The notes: generated by a model from the sequence alone, not told the origin. A DNA stretch of 64,000 nt from Bacillus sp. FJAT-29790 (GCF_019039215.1 NZ_JAHNZZ010000001.1:2978985-3042984), one strand, 5' to 3'. Counted from the first letter of the stretch, positions 1 through 7,887 are shown. Translations and numbers: made by a program.

Positions 1-749
1 AACCCCTCATGGAAAATTTGATCATAAATTGTTCTAAGATGGTCTTCCGTAACAGAATTTTTGATGCTTGGATCTAACTTTAATATCGTGTCATTGCTAA
101 TATTTTTATAATCCTCAAAAGTAACAGGATGGTTTGGTTTGTTATTGGCATTTTCAGTTTTTAATTTTGAGTCAATATCGGTTTCCTTAGAATTTTCAAA
201 CAGTAATAATTTTTCTTTTAGTTGCTTATTTTCTTCATCGATGATTTCGTATAACTCTATGATTGTTTTATTTTCCTCTTGTAAAGTTTCACATTTCTCT
301 TTACGGCTATTGTTTAATTCCATCTCTTCAATCATATCCATTTCAATAATTTGTTTCTCTTCCTGCAATTCCAATAACGAATTTTCCAAATAAATAATCC
401 TTTGCTGCAATTGATCAATCACTTTTTCATTAACCCCGTCTAACTTTTGCCCTCTTTTTTCTTCATCATTATTACCGTTTGGTGGATTATTTTTTTCTTT
501 TTGTTCTCCGATATTAAGATTCTTTATATATTCTTCATATGTCTCTATAATAGCTGGTAAGCCTGGGCGTTCCTCTTCAATAAAATCAAACAAATCTTCC
601 TCTAAAACTCTGTAACCGTCTTTTCTATTCGCACTTCTTGTCCCATGAATTTTCCCATCACGAATCCAACGAGTTACCATTTGCTGACAATCCGTTATGT
701 AGTATTTTCGAAGAATCGCAAAGACTTCGTGTACATTATACTCCCTCAT
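1..749 (-). CDS. HTH DNA-binding protein with coiled coil (partial, runs off the window)
   Basis: Reading the minus strand from the ATG at 749 gives an open frame of about 249 codons that leaves the left edge without a stop, so the C-terminus is missing. The first 60 residues begin MREYNVHEVF and look like a MerR/excisionase-type helix-turn-helix (VTRWIRDGKIHGTRSANRK, then EEDLFDFIEEE). A polar linker rich in N, K and E follows, then a Glu/Lys/Leu heptad-like stretch at about residues 105-190, probably a coiled coil. A Shine-Dalgarno (AAGGGTGG) precedes the ATG. Such proteins are common on Bacillus plasmids, phages and islands. The role is unknown: a regulator or a segregation/structural DNA-binding protein are both possible. 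Confidence 0.7.
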   Translation of the reverse strand, partial: MREYNVHEVFAILRKYYITDCQQMVTRWIRDGKIHGTRSANRKDGYRVLEEDLFDFIEEERPGLPAIIETYEEYIKNLNIGEQKEKNNPPNGNNDEEKRGQKLDGVNEKVIDQLQQRIIYLENSLLELQEEKQIIEMDMIEEMELNNSRKEKCETLQEENKTIIELYEIIDEENKQLKEKLLLFENSKETDIDSKLKTENANNKPNHPVTFEDYKNISNDTILKLDPSIKNSVTEDHLRTIYDQIFHEG

Positions 750-872
750 ATAAACCACCCTTCGTATCATTACTTGGGTAACTATATGAATTTATAATAA
801 TAAAAAGAACCCAAGATAGGATTAGCGGTTCAATTTTAGGAAAGATAATTTCAAAAAATTACACTAATTGGA

Positions 873-1091
873 ATGAAATTAATAGTAAAGGTAGTGGGCA
901 CTTCAGAGAGAAATATAGGAATTTTAAATAAAGCCGTTGCAGAACTTCAAGAGGAATACAATACAGTAAATGAATTCGATTATAAGGAAAGTCAAGAGAT
1001 AGTTTGGGAGAAAATTGAAGGATTTTATAAAGCATACAATGTTTCTGTTTTGATTAGAAAGATGAAAACAACTTTATATTTTAAATCGTAA
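873..1091 (+). CDS. Small hypothetical protein (72 aa)
   Basis: This is a 72-residue frame starting MKLIVKVVGTSERN and ending LYFKS. I do not recognise a family. It could form a short beta-alpha fold, but no motif is evident. No good Shine-Dalgarno precedes the ATG, which weakens the call; the purine-rich stretch near 838-846 is too far upstream. It lies between the divergent HTH gene and the end of the CBASS effector, so it may be the remnant of a larger island gene. Confidence 0.35.
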   Translation: MKLIVKVVGTSERNIGILNKAVAELQEEYNTVNEFDYKESQEIVWEKIEGFYKAYNVSVLIRKMKTTLYFKS

Positions 1092-1145
1092 AGGTTGCTC
1101 CTTTTTAGAAACAGCCTCAGTTTTGAAGTAGAAAATCATACAAAG

Positions 1146-1185
1146 ACTCCAAATTCACCTAATACATATCAATGAATTTGGAGTT
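1146..1185. terminator. Bidirectional hairpin terminator after the CBASS operon
   Basis: The inverted repeat ACTCCAAATTCA / TGAATTTGGAGT lies 30 bases beyond the stop of the HNH-SAVED gene. On the minus strand it can end the CBASS transcript, and on the plus strand it can end the small ORF that stops at 1091. Confidence 0.6.
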
Positions 1186-1214
1186 AAAATAGCTAATATT
1201 TTTATGATTCCATT

Positions 1215-2360
1215 CTATCGGACAACTTCTTTAAGTTGAATCCTCTCACCAATTGTAAAGGCGTGATGGAAACCATCCTTTTCATCAAATAAAGAAAGTG
1301 GCAAATCTGCTTTAGGCATCCAGACCCTTCCTAATTCAATGGCAACTGAAACAGGAACCGCGGGGAATACATGGATAATGTTATCGTGACCGTGAACTAA
1401 TTTTATGTTATTTAAAAGTTCTCTAAATACTTTTCGAATTTTCCTCAATTGATTGCTACTTTTCAAATAGTCATTGTAAGGCGATGGAATAGTTACGTTC
1501 CATATCGACACATCATCTCCTAGGGTATTTAAAATCCTCTGATTATCTATTGTGGCACTTAAGGATAAGTTAAGAGCCACTTTTTTATGAATGATTTCAG
1601 GTTTTTCTACGATGTATTCAAACCCTTCAGGATCATCTTGCCATTTCCAATCCGATGGCTCTCGATGTAATTGATAAACATCGGCGGGGCAAATATCGGA
1701 AAGTAGTCTGCCTAACTCAATGAGTAATGGTTGTGGAGCCAAAGCAAAAACAGAGAGATGTTGGATGTCACCTAATTCTAACCTTCTTTTCACTTTATCT
1801 AAAAATTGGTTTCTTAAATTCTCACTCTCCATCGTCCAATAAAGTTCTTGATGATCACGAAAAGGGCTATTCATAATGCTCAATTCAATGGCAGGCTTCT
1901 CAGCTGGATACCTTTGGGGTAACATAGCAGGAGTAGTTCTCTCCCAATGTACTGGAGAACTATGTTCCCCGATATTCGCACCGTAAAATAAAACATGACT
2001 CTTCCTGTCTTCACCAATCGATGTAACCATTTCAACTCTCAATTCATGCTTTTTCTTCATGTCCACTAATCTTTCCACAGGATGTCCTTCAACATCTTCT
2101 CTATCTATTAACCTATGATGCTTATCACACATTAGCATAAGATTTGATATGTCTTTCGCCAACTTTTCAGAAAGAGTTTCGTGTCCTCTTGGACCGTTAG
2201 GACTGTCGGCAATAATATGAGCAATATAGGCAGCATTAAATTCCCATTGAGTTAAAGAATCCATCCAAAGCGGTTCATTACAACCTTCGTACTGACATCT
2301 TCCTGCTGCTTTACCCCAAAGCCTGTTCTTCACTCTATCGGGAATACTTGTTTTAGACAT
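1215..2360 (-). CDS. cap5: CBASS effector: HNH endonuclease-SAVED protein (Cap5-like)
   Basis: The 381-residue protein has an N-terminal HNH nuclease: a Cys pair in GRCQYEGC, AAYIAHIIADSPNGPRG, and LMLMCDKHHRLID at about residues 20-90. A C-terminal SAVED domain follows at about 150-381, with repeated patterns such as SVFALAPQPLLIELGRL and HVFPAVPVSVAIELGRVW. In this family cyclic oligonucleotides bind SAVED and activate the nuclease, which destroys DNA in the infected cell. It is the third gene of the minus-strand CBASS operon, 91 bases after the E2 gene, with a hairpin in between. I chose the ATG at 2360 because a GGAGAGGAG ribosome site lies just upstream; the longer GTG frame (from 2393) would place that site inside the gene. 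Confidence 0.9.
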   Translation of the reverse strand: MSKTSIPDRVKNRLWGKAAGRCQYEGCNEPLWMDSLTQWEFNAAYIAHIIADSPNGPRGHETLSEKLAKDISNLMLMCDKHHRLIDREDVEGHPVERLVDMKKKHELRVEMVTSIGEDRKSHVLFYGANIGEHSSPVHWERTTPAMLPQRYPAEKPAIELSIMNSPFRDHQELYWTMESENLRNQFLDKVKRRLELGDIQHLSVFALAPQPLLIELGRLLSDICPADVYQLHREPSDWKWQDDPEGFEYIVEKPEIIHKKVALNLSLSATIDNQRILNTLGDDVSIWNVTIPSPYNDYLKSSNQLRKIRKVFRELLNNIKLVHGHDNIIHVFPAVPVSVAIELGRVWMPKADLPLSLFDEKDGFHHAFTIGERIQLKEVVR

Positions 2361-2410
2361 AAGTGATTTCTCCTCTCCTTTTTCTCTTATCACCTTTTAA
2401 ATAAAATAAA

Positions 2411-2435
2411 CAGGGGAAAACATCTATGTCCCCTG
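2411..2435 (-). terminator. Hairpin between the E2 gene and the effector gene
   Basis: On the minus strand the sequence folds as GCAGGGGA, loop, TTCCCCTG and is followed by a T-rich tract. This is a weak intrinsic terminator or mRNA-stability hairpin inside the CBASS operon. It could lower transcription of the toxic nuclease relative to the synthase. Confidence 0.45.
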
Positions 2436-2451
2436 CTATCATTTGTAGATA

Positions 2452-2898
2452 TTACACAAATCTCTTTTTTCTTTTTTTGTTAGGGTGTTCCCCTCCGCCT
2501 AACCATTCCCCTGTTGCATGCCACGTTTCGTAGTAGTATAGCCAAAGTGATGTCCAGGGAACAATCGTTTCAGCAATAAGCATTTCTCTAGTCCATTCTT
2601 TCTTTTTGGGACGGAAAAGACATAGTTTGTTTCCTGGATATACATGTGGAATTTTTTCATCTCCTCTTGTTGTCAATTTAGGTGAGAGTACAATGACTTC
2701 TGGTTGCTGCATATCCAATGAATAAGAAATCTCGACCGTATAACTTTTACTAAGTGGTGTCGGCTGTAAATTTCCCGTCCAGATGACCGTGTTCTTTTTC
2801 CATTCCACATTAAATTCTGGAAAAGCAAGATTCATAGCAATAATCTGTTGTGAGATTGGAATATGAAACTTTTTAAACGCAATTCTCTTAACTGCCAT
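2452..2898 (-). CDS. CBASS E2-like ubiquitin-conjugating-enzyme homologue
   Basis: This 148-residue protein is basic at its C-terminus (HPNKKRKKRFV) and resembles the stand-alone prokaryotic E2 proteins of short type II CBASS operons. The segment PHVYPGNKLCLFRP carries the expected single catalytic cysteine (Cys93), preceded by a beta-sheet region (YTVEISYSLDMQQPEVIVL) and followed by an aromatic helix (TSLWLYYYETWHATGEW). In related systems the E2 handles the C-terminus of the CD-NTase and tunes its activity. Its start overlaps the end of the CD-NTase gene by 11 bases, so the two are translationally coupled. No E1 or JAB deconjugase gene is present, which fits the E2-only architecture. Confidence 0.85.
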   Translation of the reverse strand: MAVKRIAFKKFHIPISQQIIAMNLAFPEFNVEWKKNTVIWTGNLQPTPLSKSYTVEISYSLDMQQPEVIVLSPKLTTRGDEKIPHVYPGNKLCLFRPKKKEWTREMLIAETIVPWTSLWLYYYETWHATGEWLGGGEHPNKKRKKRFV

Positions 2899-4018
2899 AA
2901 AACGTATTTTTCCTCATTGGTATTACACTTTCTTCCTTTGATGCTGCTACTAACAATCCCGAACCAAACACGCCCAGTTTGTTGGTTGTTCTAGCTTTCT
3001 CGATGTATTCAGCCTGTTCTTTCATCGTTTCATTGATAACATTTTCACCAAACATCAATTTAAGTTCTTCGGCAATTTCATGGATTCCTCGTAGTTCGTT
3101 TAATTGGTCCCATTTTTCTTTTAAATGAAGGATAAATGTTACAAATGATCGATATAACTCAGATTGACCATCCCATCGTTCACTTAAATCTTCTTTTTTG
3201 TTTGTAGGATTTAAAACGACTAACCTTTTTCCATTATTCGGGATATGTTTAAGAATGCCTTGAAGTACCTCCGAAATCGCTTCATAAACTGAAGCCTGTC
3301 CATTATAAAATTCCCCAGCTAATGTTGTTAACACAATACTAATTGGTGCTGAATCAGGATCATCTTCAAAATAAACATCACGATATCGTTTTATCAATTG
3401 AACTGCTCGTTTTAATGGTGGTTTTCTTTCGATTGAATCATCATTTGGCAAGGGCTTAATATCCGCTCTTTTTTCAAGGTACGTTTCATATAAATAAGAA
3501 CGCTCATTAAACCAACTTGTATATCCTTTTGGATTGCTATCTTTCCAATCCTTTGCTTTTCGATCAGGGACTTTAACACTTGTACTTGATGTATTGTCAG
3601 CTGGGTGAGCTGGTAGTATATCCATGTGAAATTCATTCGCATAATTCAGCCGAATACAGCGGTTTTTTCGTTCAACCATACCTTCATACATCTTGTTTTC
3701 CTTGAGGCGTTTTTCAATGGAGTTTAATAATTTTAGTGGATCTTTACCTTGCCAAGGCAGGTTAATTTGACAAACCAAATCAAGATCGTATTCTTGTTTT
3801 GAAAGTGGCTTTACAGTCGTGCTAATACTGAGGGACCCTTGTGGATAAATTTCAATATCCGCCCCATCAAACAATTCTTCATCCTTCGAAAGCCATGTTC
3901 CAACAGCGAGATATCTTTCCTCTGCCAGTTTTCGTTGTGTTTTACTGATTTGAAGTTTTGCACCAACGCGTTGTAGTAAATCATCTAGTTGGTTTGAAGC
4001 AGAAAAAATATCGTTCAT
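2888..4018 (-). CDS. CBASS cGAS/DncV-like nucleotidyltransferase (CD-NTase)
   Basis: This 376-residue protein has the catalytic signature of CD-NTases: a GS motif in YPQGSLSISTTVKP (residues 59-71), the two metal-binding aspartates in EYDLDLVCQI (Asp78, Asp80), and a third acidic residue in HMDILPA (Asp133). A helical C-terminal lobe follows. The enzyme is expected to make a cyclic di- or trinucleotide on phage infection and so activate the adjacent HNH-SAVED effector. The C-terminus ends FYGS; a glycine near the end is relevant because E2-type partners act on CD-NTase tails. The start ATG at 4018 has the ribosome site AGAGGAG. I cannot assign a CD-NTase clade or the nucleotide product by eye. 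Confidence 0.9.
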   Translation of the reverse strand: MNDIFSASNQLDDLLQRVGAKLQISKTQRKLAEERYLAVGTWLSKDEELFDGADIEIYPQGSLSISTTVKPLSKQEYDLDLVCQINLPWQGKDPLKLLNSIEKRLKENKMYEGMVERKNRCIRLNYANEFHMDILPAHPADNTSSTSVKVPDRKAKDWKDSNPKGYTSWFNERSYLYETYLEKRADIKPLPNDDSIERKPPLKRAVQLIKRYRDVYFEDDPDSAPISIVLTTLAGEFYNGQASVYEAISEVLQGILKHIPNNGKRLVVLNPTNKKEDLSERWDGQSELYRSFVTFILHLKEKWDQLNELRGIHEIAEELKLMFGENVINETMKEQAEYIEKARTTNKLGVFGSGLLVAASKEESVIPMRKNTFYGS

Positions 4019-4040
4019 ATGGTCTCCTCTCTAGAAAAAA

Positions 4041-4054
4041 CGAATATTCGTTCC
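4041..4054. promoter_or_regulatory. LexA-like SOS box / palindromic operator before CBASS
   Basis: The plus strand reads CGAATATTCGTTCC, which matches the Bacillus LexA (DinR) box CGAACRNRYGTTYC at all but two defined positions. The overlapping 14-mer at 4039-4052 (AACGAATATTCGTT) is a perfect palindrome with a different centre, so another dimeric repressor is possible. It lies between the -10 box and the CD-NTase ribosome site, where a bound repressor would block transcription. Confidence 0.5.
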
Positions 4055-4071
4055 TAGTTATTTATAACCAT

Positions 4072-4101
4072 ATTATATCCCCTTTGGTTAATATTGGTCA
4101 A
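4072..4101 (-). promoter_or_regulatory. Sigma-A promoter of the CBASS operon
   Basis: On the minus strand a TTGACC -35 box (4101-4096) and a perfect TATAAT -10 box (4077-4072) are 18 bases apart. The predicted start site is about 45-50 bases upstream of the CD-NTase ATG, with the palindromic operator in between. Confidence 0.7.
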
Positions 4102-4195
4102 GTCGGAATCACAATATATTGTATAACTTCATCCGAAATACAACTATATGTTGTGTTGTGCATGTTAATAATTTACAAATGTCAATATTTTTAAA

Positions 4196-4236
4196 CAAAA
4201 AAGAACGATCAAATATTTAACATTTGACCGTTCTTC
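4196..4236 (-). terminator. Intrinsic terminator, minus strand
   Basis: The stem AAGAACGATCAAAT / ATTTGACCGTTCTT is followed on the minus strand by a run of T. It lies downstream of the gene remnant at 4364-4495 and insulates the CBASS promoter region from upstream transcription. Confidence 0.6.
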
Positions 4237-4238
4237 AT

Positions 4239-4768
4239 GCTATCGATTTATTAAAAGGTTATCATTTAAATAATATTTACCACTGCAATACAGTTTGGCA
4301 TGTAAATTTTAAAGTAATTCAGAATTGAATTATTAATTAGAGGAGTTATTTTACGAGTGATACTTATTTTGCTTCTATTAATGCTTCCTCATCTTCATAG
4401 AATACCATGCCTGGGTTGTCGATTTTGATGAAACCAGCCTCAGACAATTCCATTTCTAATTCTTCATCAGAAATATTAAACAAAGAAAAGTATGCCTATG
4501 AATGAAAACTTGAAGTTCGATATTTAATAAAGAATCTAGTATATAGGACATAGACAATGTTCCTAAAATAGGTTACCCATTGTCTTTTTCTTATCTTTTT
4601 TTAGTATTTAGCAAATTAGCATACAGGTAGTTACAAATAGTAAAATGTTAGGATGTTTTTAAACATATTTTTTGAGATTTAAAAAAGAGGTTGAATTTTG
4701 AATTCTACCTCTTTAATATTGGGGATTTTTTCATCAATTGGATATTTTCATAAATCTATTACCATCCT
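4239..4768. other. Intergenic gap inside the island
   Basis: Apart from the remnant at 4364-4495 and a plus-strand hairpin with a T tract at 4552-4592 (AGACAATG / CATTGTCT), I see no gene. The sequence is AT-rich and probably decayed. Confidence 0.4.
4364..4495 (-). pseudogene. C-terminal remnant of an unknown gene
   Basis: An uninterrupted frame of about 43 codons with no start codon at its beginning reads AYFSLFNISDEELEMEL, then SEAGFIKIDNPGMVFYEDEE, and ends before TAA. The acidic, well-formed C-terminal sequence and the terminator just downstream (4196-4236) suggest the tail of a deleted island gene. An internal ATG could give only 28 residues. The family is not recognised. Confidence 0.35.
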
Positions 4769-6112
4769 TTATTCCCCATAGATGTTTCCAATCCTACTAC
4801 CGAACAACTCTCCATACAATTTATCTGCATAAGCATCTGTCATACCTGAGATATAATCAACAGCGAATCTTTCCCAAGAAATATCGTGTGCTTTCATGGT
4901 ATTCCATTTTTTTACCCATTCTCTAGGCATTATTTTCATGGCGGCATCTTGGTCTTTGAATACATCCAATAATCCGTTTAATATTATCTCGCCTCTTTTT
5001 TGGAGACGTTGTACTCTTAAATCTTCAACTAATGTAACCCAAGCTAACTTTTTTAAAATAATCATAAATCTCAACAGTTCAGTATCTTCTTCATGCGGAT
5101 TATTCTCTTTTACAAGTGAAATTTTGTACCAATCGTCATCTTGGATTATACCGACTCGATTTGCAAATATATTCACATAGTGTCCTTTTAATTCCTGACG
5201 AGCTAGTGATTCTTTTTGATCACATTCATCTAATTTTGTATTCCAAACTTTTATATATTCTTCCATAACTTTTTGAATTTCTTCTTCAATATTAAGACCC
5301 GTCCAAATCCCAGACTCATTATTTTTAGCTTTGTTTACCTCTCTTATTAATGATGATCTAAGCCAATCCGTTTCATTTAAGAATTCCGTTGTAATTCGAA
5401 TTTTTCCTGCCTTCATTCCATCCTCAATATCGTGTGTTGAATATGCAATATCATCTGAAATATCCATGAGTTGTGCTTCCAATGTTGCTTTACCAGTCGG
5501 AATTTCCCACTTTTCCCTAATTTCATTTATAGTGTTCCATTCTAATGTGTAAAGCCCTTTACCTTTTTTAGAGCCATTAATGTGATAAGGGTACTTATTA
5601 ATTCCTAGTAATACTGCATGCGTTAAATTGAGACCATCAAAAGCACCGTACCTTTCTTCAAGGTACATTAGTATTCTAAAATTCTGAGCATTCCCCTCAT
5701 AAAATTCATTCCTTGACTTACCTTTAAGAAATTCATTTAAATCATGTTCTCCTTTATGTCCAAAAGGTGGATGACCTAAGTCATGAGCCAATGCAGCACA
5801 CTCAACAACTAATGGATTAATTTTCAAGCCAGGTTTATCAGGTATATCATATTCACATGAAGTATTTAGCCTATATGCTACCTGTCTTGCAATTTGTGCA
5901 ACCTCCAATGTATGAGTTAGGCGAGTTCTATAATAATCACCTGAACCCGCACCAAAGACTTGCGATTTCCCCTGTAACCTTCTAAAAGAAGGAGAATGAA
6001 CTAAACGTCCATAATCCCTAGAAAATTCACTGCGTGCATCATAGTTATCTCTTGGCTTACTTCCATATATTCTTTTTGATCTTAATTCTTCTACAATACT
6101 TTTTTTGACCAT
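4769..6112 (-). CDS. dgt: dGTP triphosphohydrolase (dGTPase, HD domain)
   Basis: The 447-residue protein has the HD-phosphohydrolase signature of the dGTPase family: RTRLTHTLEVAQIAR (His67) and AALAHDLGHPPFGHKGE (His110-Asp111), then DISDDIAYSTHDIED. The N-terminus (YDARSEFSRDYGRLVHSPSF) is also typical. The enzyme cleaves dGTP to deoxyguanosine and tripyrophosphate. Known relatives defend against phage by draining dNTPs, and the position beside CBASS favours that role over housekeeping. The ATG at 6112 is preferred because GGGGGG lies 7 bases upstream; an upstream ATG at 6127 has no ribosome site. The gene begins only 19 bases after the stop of truncated spoVR, so read-through from spoVR is possible. 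Confidence 0.9.
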   Translation of the reverse strand: MVKKSIVEELRSKRIYGSKPRDNYDARSEFSRDYGRLVHSPSFRRLQGKSQVFGAGSGDYYRTRLTHTLEVAQIARQVAYRLNTSCEYDIPDKPGLKINPLVVECAALAHDLGHPPFGHKGEHDLNEFLKGKSRNEFYEGNAQNFRILMYLEERYGAFDGLNLTHAVLLGINKYPYHINGSKKGKGLYTLEWNTINEIREKWEIPTGKATLEAQLMDISDDIAYSTHDIEDGMKAGKIRITTEFLNETDWLRSSLIREVNKAKNNESGIWTGLNIEEEIQKVMEEYIKVWNTKLDECDQKESLARQELKGHYVNIFANRVGIIQDDDWYKISLVKENNPHEEDTELLRFMIILKKLAWVTLVEDLRVQRLQKRGEIILNGLLDVFKDQDAAMKIMPREWVKKWNTMKAHDISWERFAVDYISGMTDAYADKLYGELFGSRIGNIYGE

Positions 6113-6130
6113 AAAAAAACCCCCCATATT

Positions 6131-6994
6131 TTAACCTAATATAGGAATTTTATCATATTTTCTAAATTTTTTGGTATTAATAACACCTTTACGATACGAT
6201 GCCCAGCCTTCGTTCATGATTTTTGTTTCGAGCTGCGGCCAGAAATACAGCATTTCCTCACGCATCATTGTTAAAATATCCCGCTGCCAGTCTGTCAATT
6301 CCCGGCTATAGCTTTCAATGAATAGGAGGAGGTCCTTCTCAGGCTGGGGTGGAAACTTCTTTTTCTTCTTTCTTAGCTCCTTTTTCTTGTTATTTCTTTC
6401 ATCAATGCCCCATAAATCGTCGTATGGAGAGGTGGAGGTGGTTTCTTCCTCCTCATATTCAACATCATCCATATTCCAAGCAAGCTTAGGCCTCATTAGG
6501 GAAGGGTCAATATGTTCTTCAATCGCAAGAACAGCGTCTAAAAAGGTTTCTACCTCACGCTTTCCATGCTCGATCTCATATTGTCTGATACGCTCTGCTG
6601 TTGCTGCCATACTTTCCACCATATCGCGTTTCGTATTTTGAAAACGAACATTATTCTTAAAGAAATCACAATGAGCTAATACATGGGCAACGATCAATTT
6701 ATTTTGAATCAATGAATTGGAATCGAGCAAAAAAGCATAGCATGGATTAGAATTGATGACGAGCTCATAAATTTTTGACAGCCCAAAATCATAATGGAGC
6801 TTCATTTTATAAAACTGTTTGCCAAAGCTCCAATGCGAAAACCTCGTCGGCATTCCATAGGCACCGAAAGTATAGATGATATCTGCCGGACAAATTTCAT
6901 AACGCATTGGATAATAATCCAAACCAAATCCATTCGCGATCTCTGTAATTTCCTGAATGGCATACTCCAGGGCTTTATTTTCCTCTTCTCGCAT
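6131..6994 (-). pseudogene. spoVR: Stage V sporulation protein R, truncated by island junction
   Basis: From the ATG at 6994 (ribosome site AAAGGGGGAG) the protein follows SpoVR closely: [54 protein letters not shown] and [18 protein letters not shown]. After MNEGWASY (codons ending near 6207) it leaves the family and ends with 18 foreign residues ([10 protein letters not shown]...PILG). SpoVR is usually about 470 residues; only about 262 native residues remain here and the C-terminal half is not in the window. SpoVR is needed for normal spore cortex formation, so the gene is inactive unless DNA excision restores it. The frame continues upstream to 7117, but family alignment supports the start at 6994. 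Confidence 0.9.
6200..6215. other. Right junction of the accessory island within spoVR
   Basis: On the minus strand spoVR codons for GWASY (GGC TGG GCA TCG TAT) run directly into non-homologous sequence starting CGTAAAGG. The normal gene continues with codons for WHQR. The exact crossover base cannot be placed without the other junction, which lies left of the window or is lost. Confidence 0.7.
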
Positions 6995-7023
6995 TCGCCA
7001 CTCCCCCTTTTCGTCCTTACCAC

Positions 7024-7051
7024 AATCTATGAAGAAAAAGCGGGAATGATG
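7024..7051 (-). promoter_or_regulatory. Possible sigma-E promoter of spoVR
   Basis: On the minus strand TCATCATT and CATAGATT are about 13 bases apart, resembling the sigma-E -35 (nnATATT) and -10 (CATACAnT) elements. The start codon is about 30 bases downstream. Mother-cell expression of spoVR is known in B. subtilis; this particular site is an inference. Confidence 0.35.
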
Positions 7052-7120
7052 AATTGGAGAAGAGTTTACCTTTATTAATTTTAGAGTCCCAAATAAAGGG
7101 ATTTTCAGATTATACAAAAA

Positions 7121-7149
7121 AAGCGGAGTTAAAAACTCCGCTTTTTTCG
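7121..7149. terminator. Terminator between the PepSY gene and spoVR
   Basis: The stem AAAAGCGGAGT / ACTCCGCTTTT with T tract follows the stop of the PepSY gene on the minus strand and lies upstream of spoVR. Confidence 0.75.
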
Positions 7150-7156
7150 TGAATCA

Positions 7157-7735
7157 CTAGTCATCTAAGTCATTATCATCGTCTACATCTTCATTTTCTA
7201 TTTTCACAATTTTCCCAGTGACGGCATTGATCTTAACTTCTTTTCTTCCCTGGTTTGTGTTTAGCTCGAATTCGTAGACACTTTGTCCATCATCGTCATC
7301 TTTGTCTATTTCGATCACAGTACCATTTACTGCTTTTTCTACGATTCCAATTGCCTTCTGTTCAGAGATGGTGTTAGTGCTTTGAGAAAAATCAACACGA
7401 TCATTGTTTTTATCATCGTGATCAATATCTTCAGTTACTGACATAATTTCTCCTGTGAAAGCGTTAATATGGATTTCATTATTCTTTTCTCCATTTTTAA
7501 TGTCGACTTCATAATATTGCTTCCCTAAATTATTCTTCAACTCAACACTTTCAACGTTTCCATTTACTTTTGAAAGTGCTATATTTTTGGCTTCTGAAAT
7601 AGAAATTATTTTCTCGATCTCTTTTACTTTTAGTTGATTAGAGGTGCTAGTGTCATTTTTAGCAGCTCCCACAGCTACTGCCCCGCCTAGAATCACACAT
7701 GCAGATAAAATACCAATTAAAAATTTATGTTTCAT
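7157..7735 (-). CDS. Secreted or anchored PepSY-domain protein
   Basis: This 192-residue protein begins MKHKFLIGILSACVILGGAV, a signal peptide or membrane anchor. It then has two PepSY-type repeats: ISEAKNIALSKVNGNVESVE...YEVDIKNGEKNNEIHINAFT and ISEQKAIGIVEKAVNGTVIE...YEFELNTNQGRKEVKINAVT. The C-terminus is very acidic (ENEDVDDDNDLDD). PepSY domains are thought to modulate extracytoplasmic proteases or bind ligands; a specific partner cannot be named. The ATG at 7735 has the strong ribosome site AAGGAGGAAACAAGA; the frame extends to 7852 but the extra residues have no start support. Confidence 0.85.
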   Translation of the reverse strand: MKHKFLIGILSACVILGGAVAVGAAKNDTSTSNQLKVKEIEKIISISEAKNIALSKVNGNVESVELKNNLGKQYYEVDIKNGEKNNEIHINAFTGEIMSVTEDIDHDDKNNDRVDFSQSTNTISEQKAIGIVEKAVNGTVIEIDKDDDDGQSVYEFELNTNQGRKEVKINAVTGKIVKIENEDVDDDNDLDD

Positions 7736-7887
7736 TCTTGTTTCCTCCTTCATCCATATCTTCGCTACATCTACAATATAACCCGCGAATATTAGAGAAT
7801 TAGGATAGGAAGATGAGAATTTGATGAGAAGTTCAAAAATTTTAAGACCCATTCGATAAAAAAAGAAATAAGAGAGATTGCTCTCTC

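Noticed and set aside
5331..5552. Plus-strand open frames inside dgt, spoVR and other minus-strand genes
   Set aside because: They lie fully inside confidently assigned genes, have no ribosome sites and low-complexity composition, so they are shadow frames.
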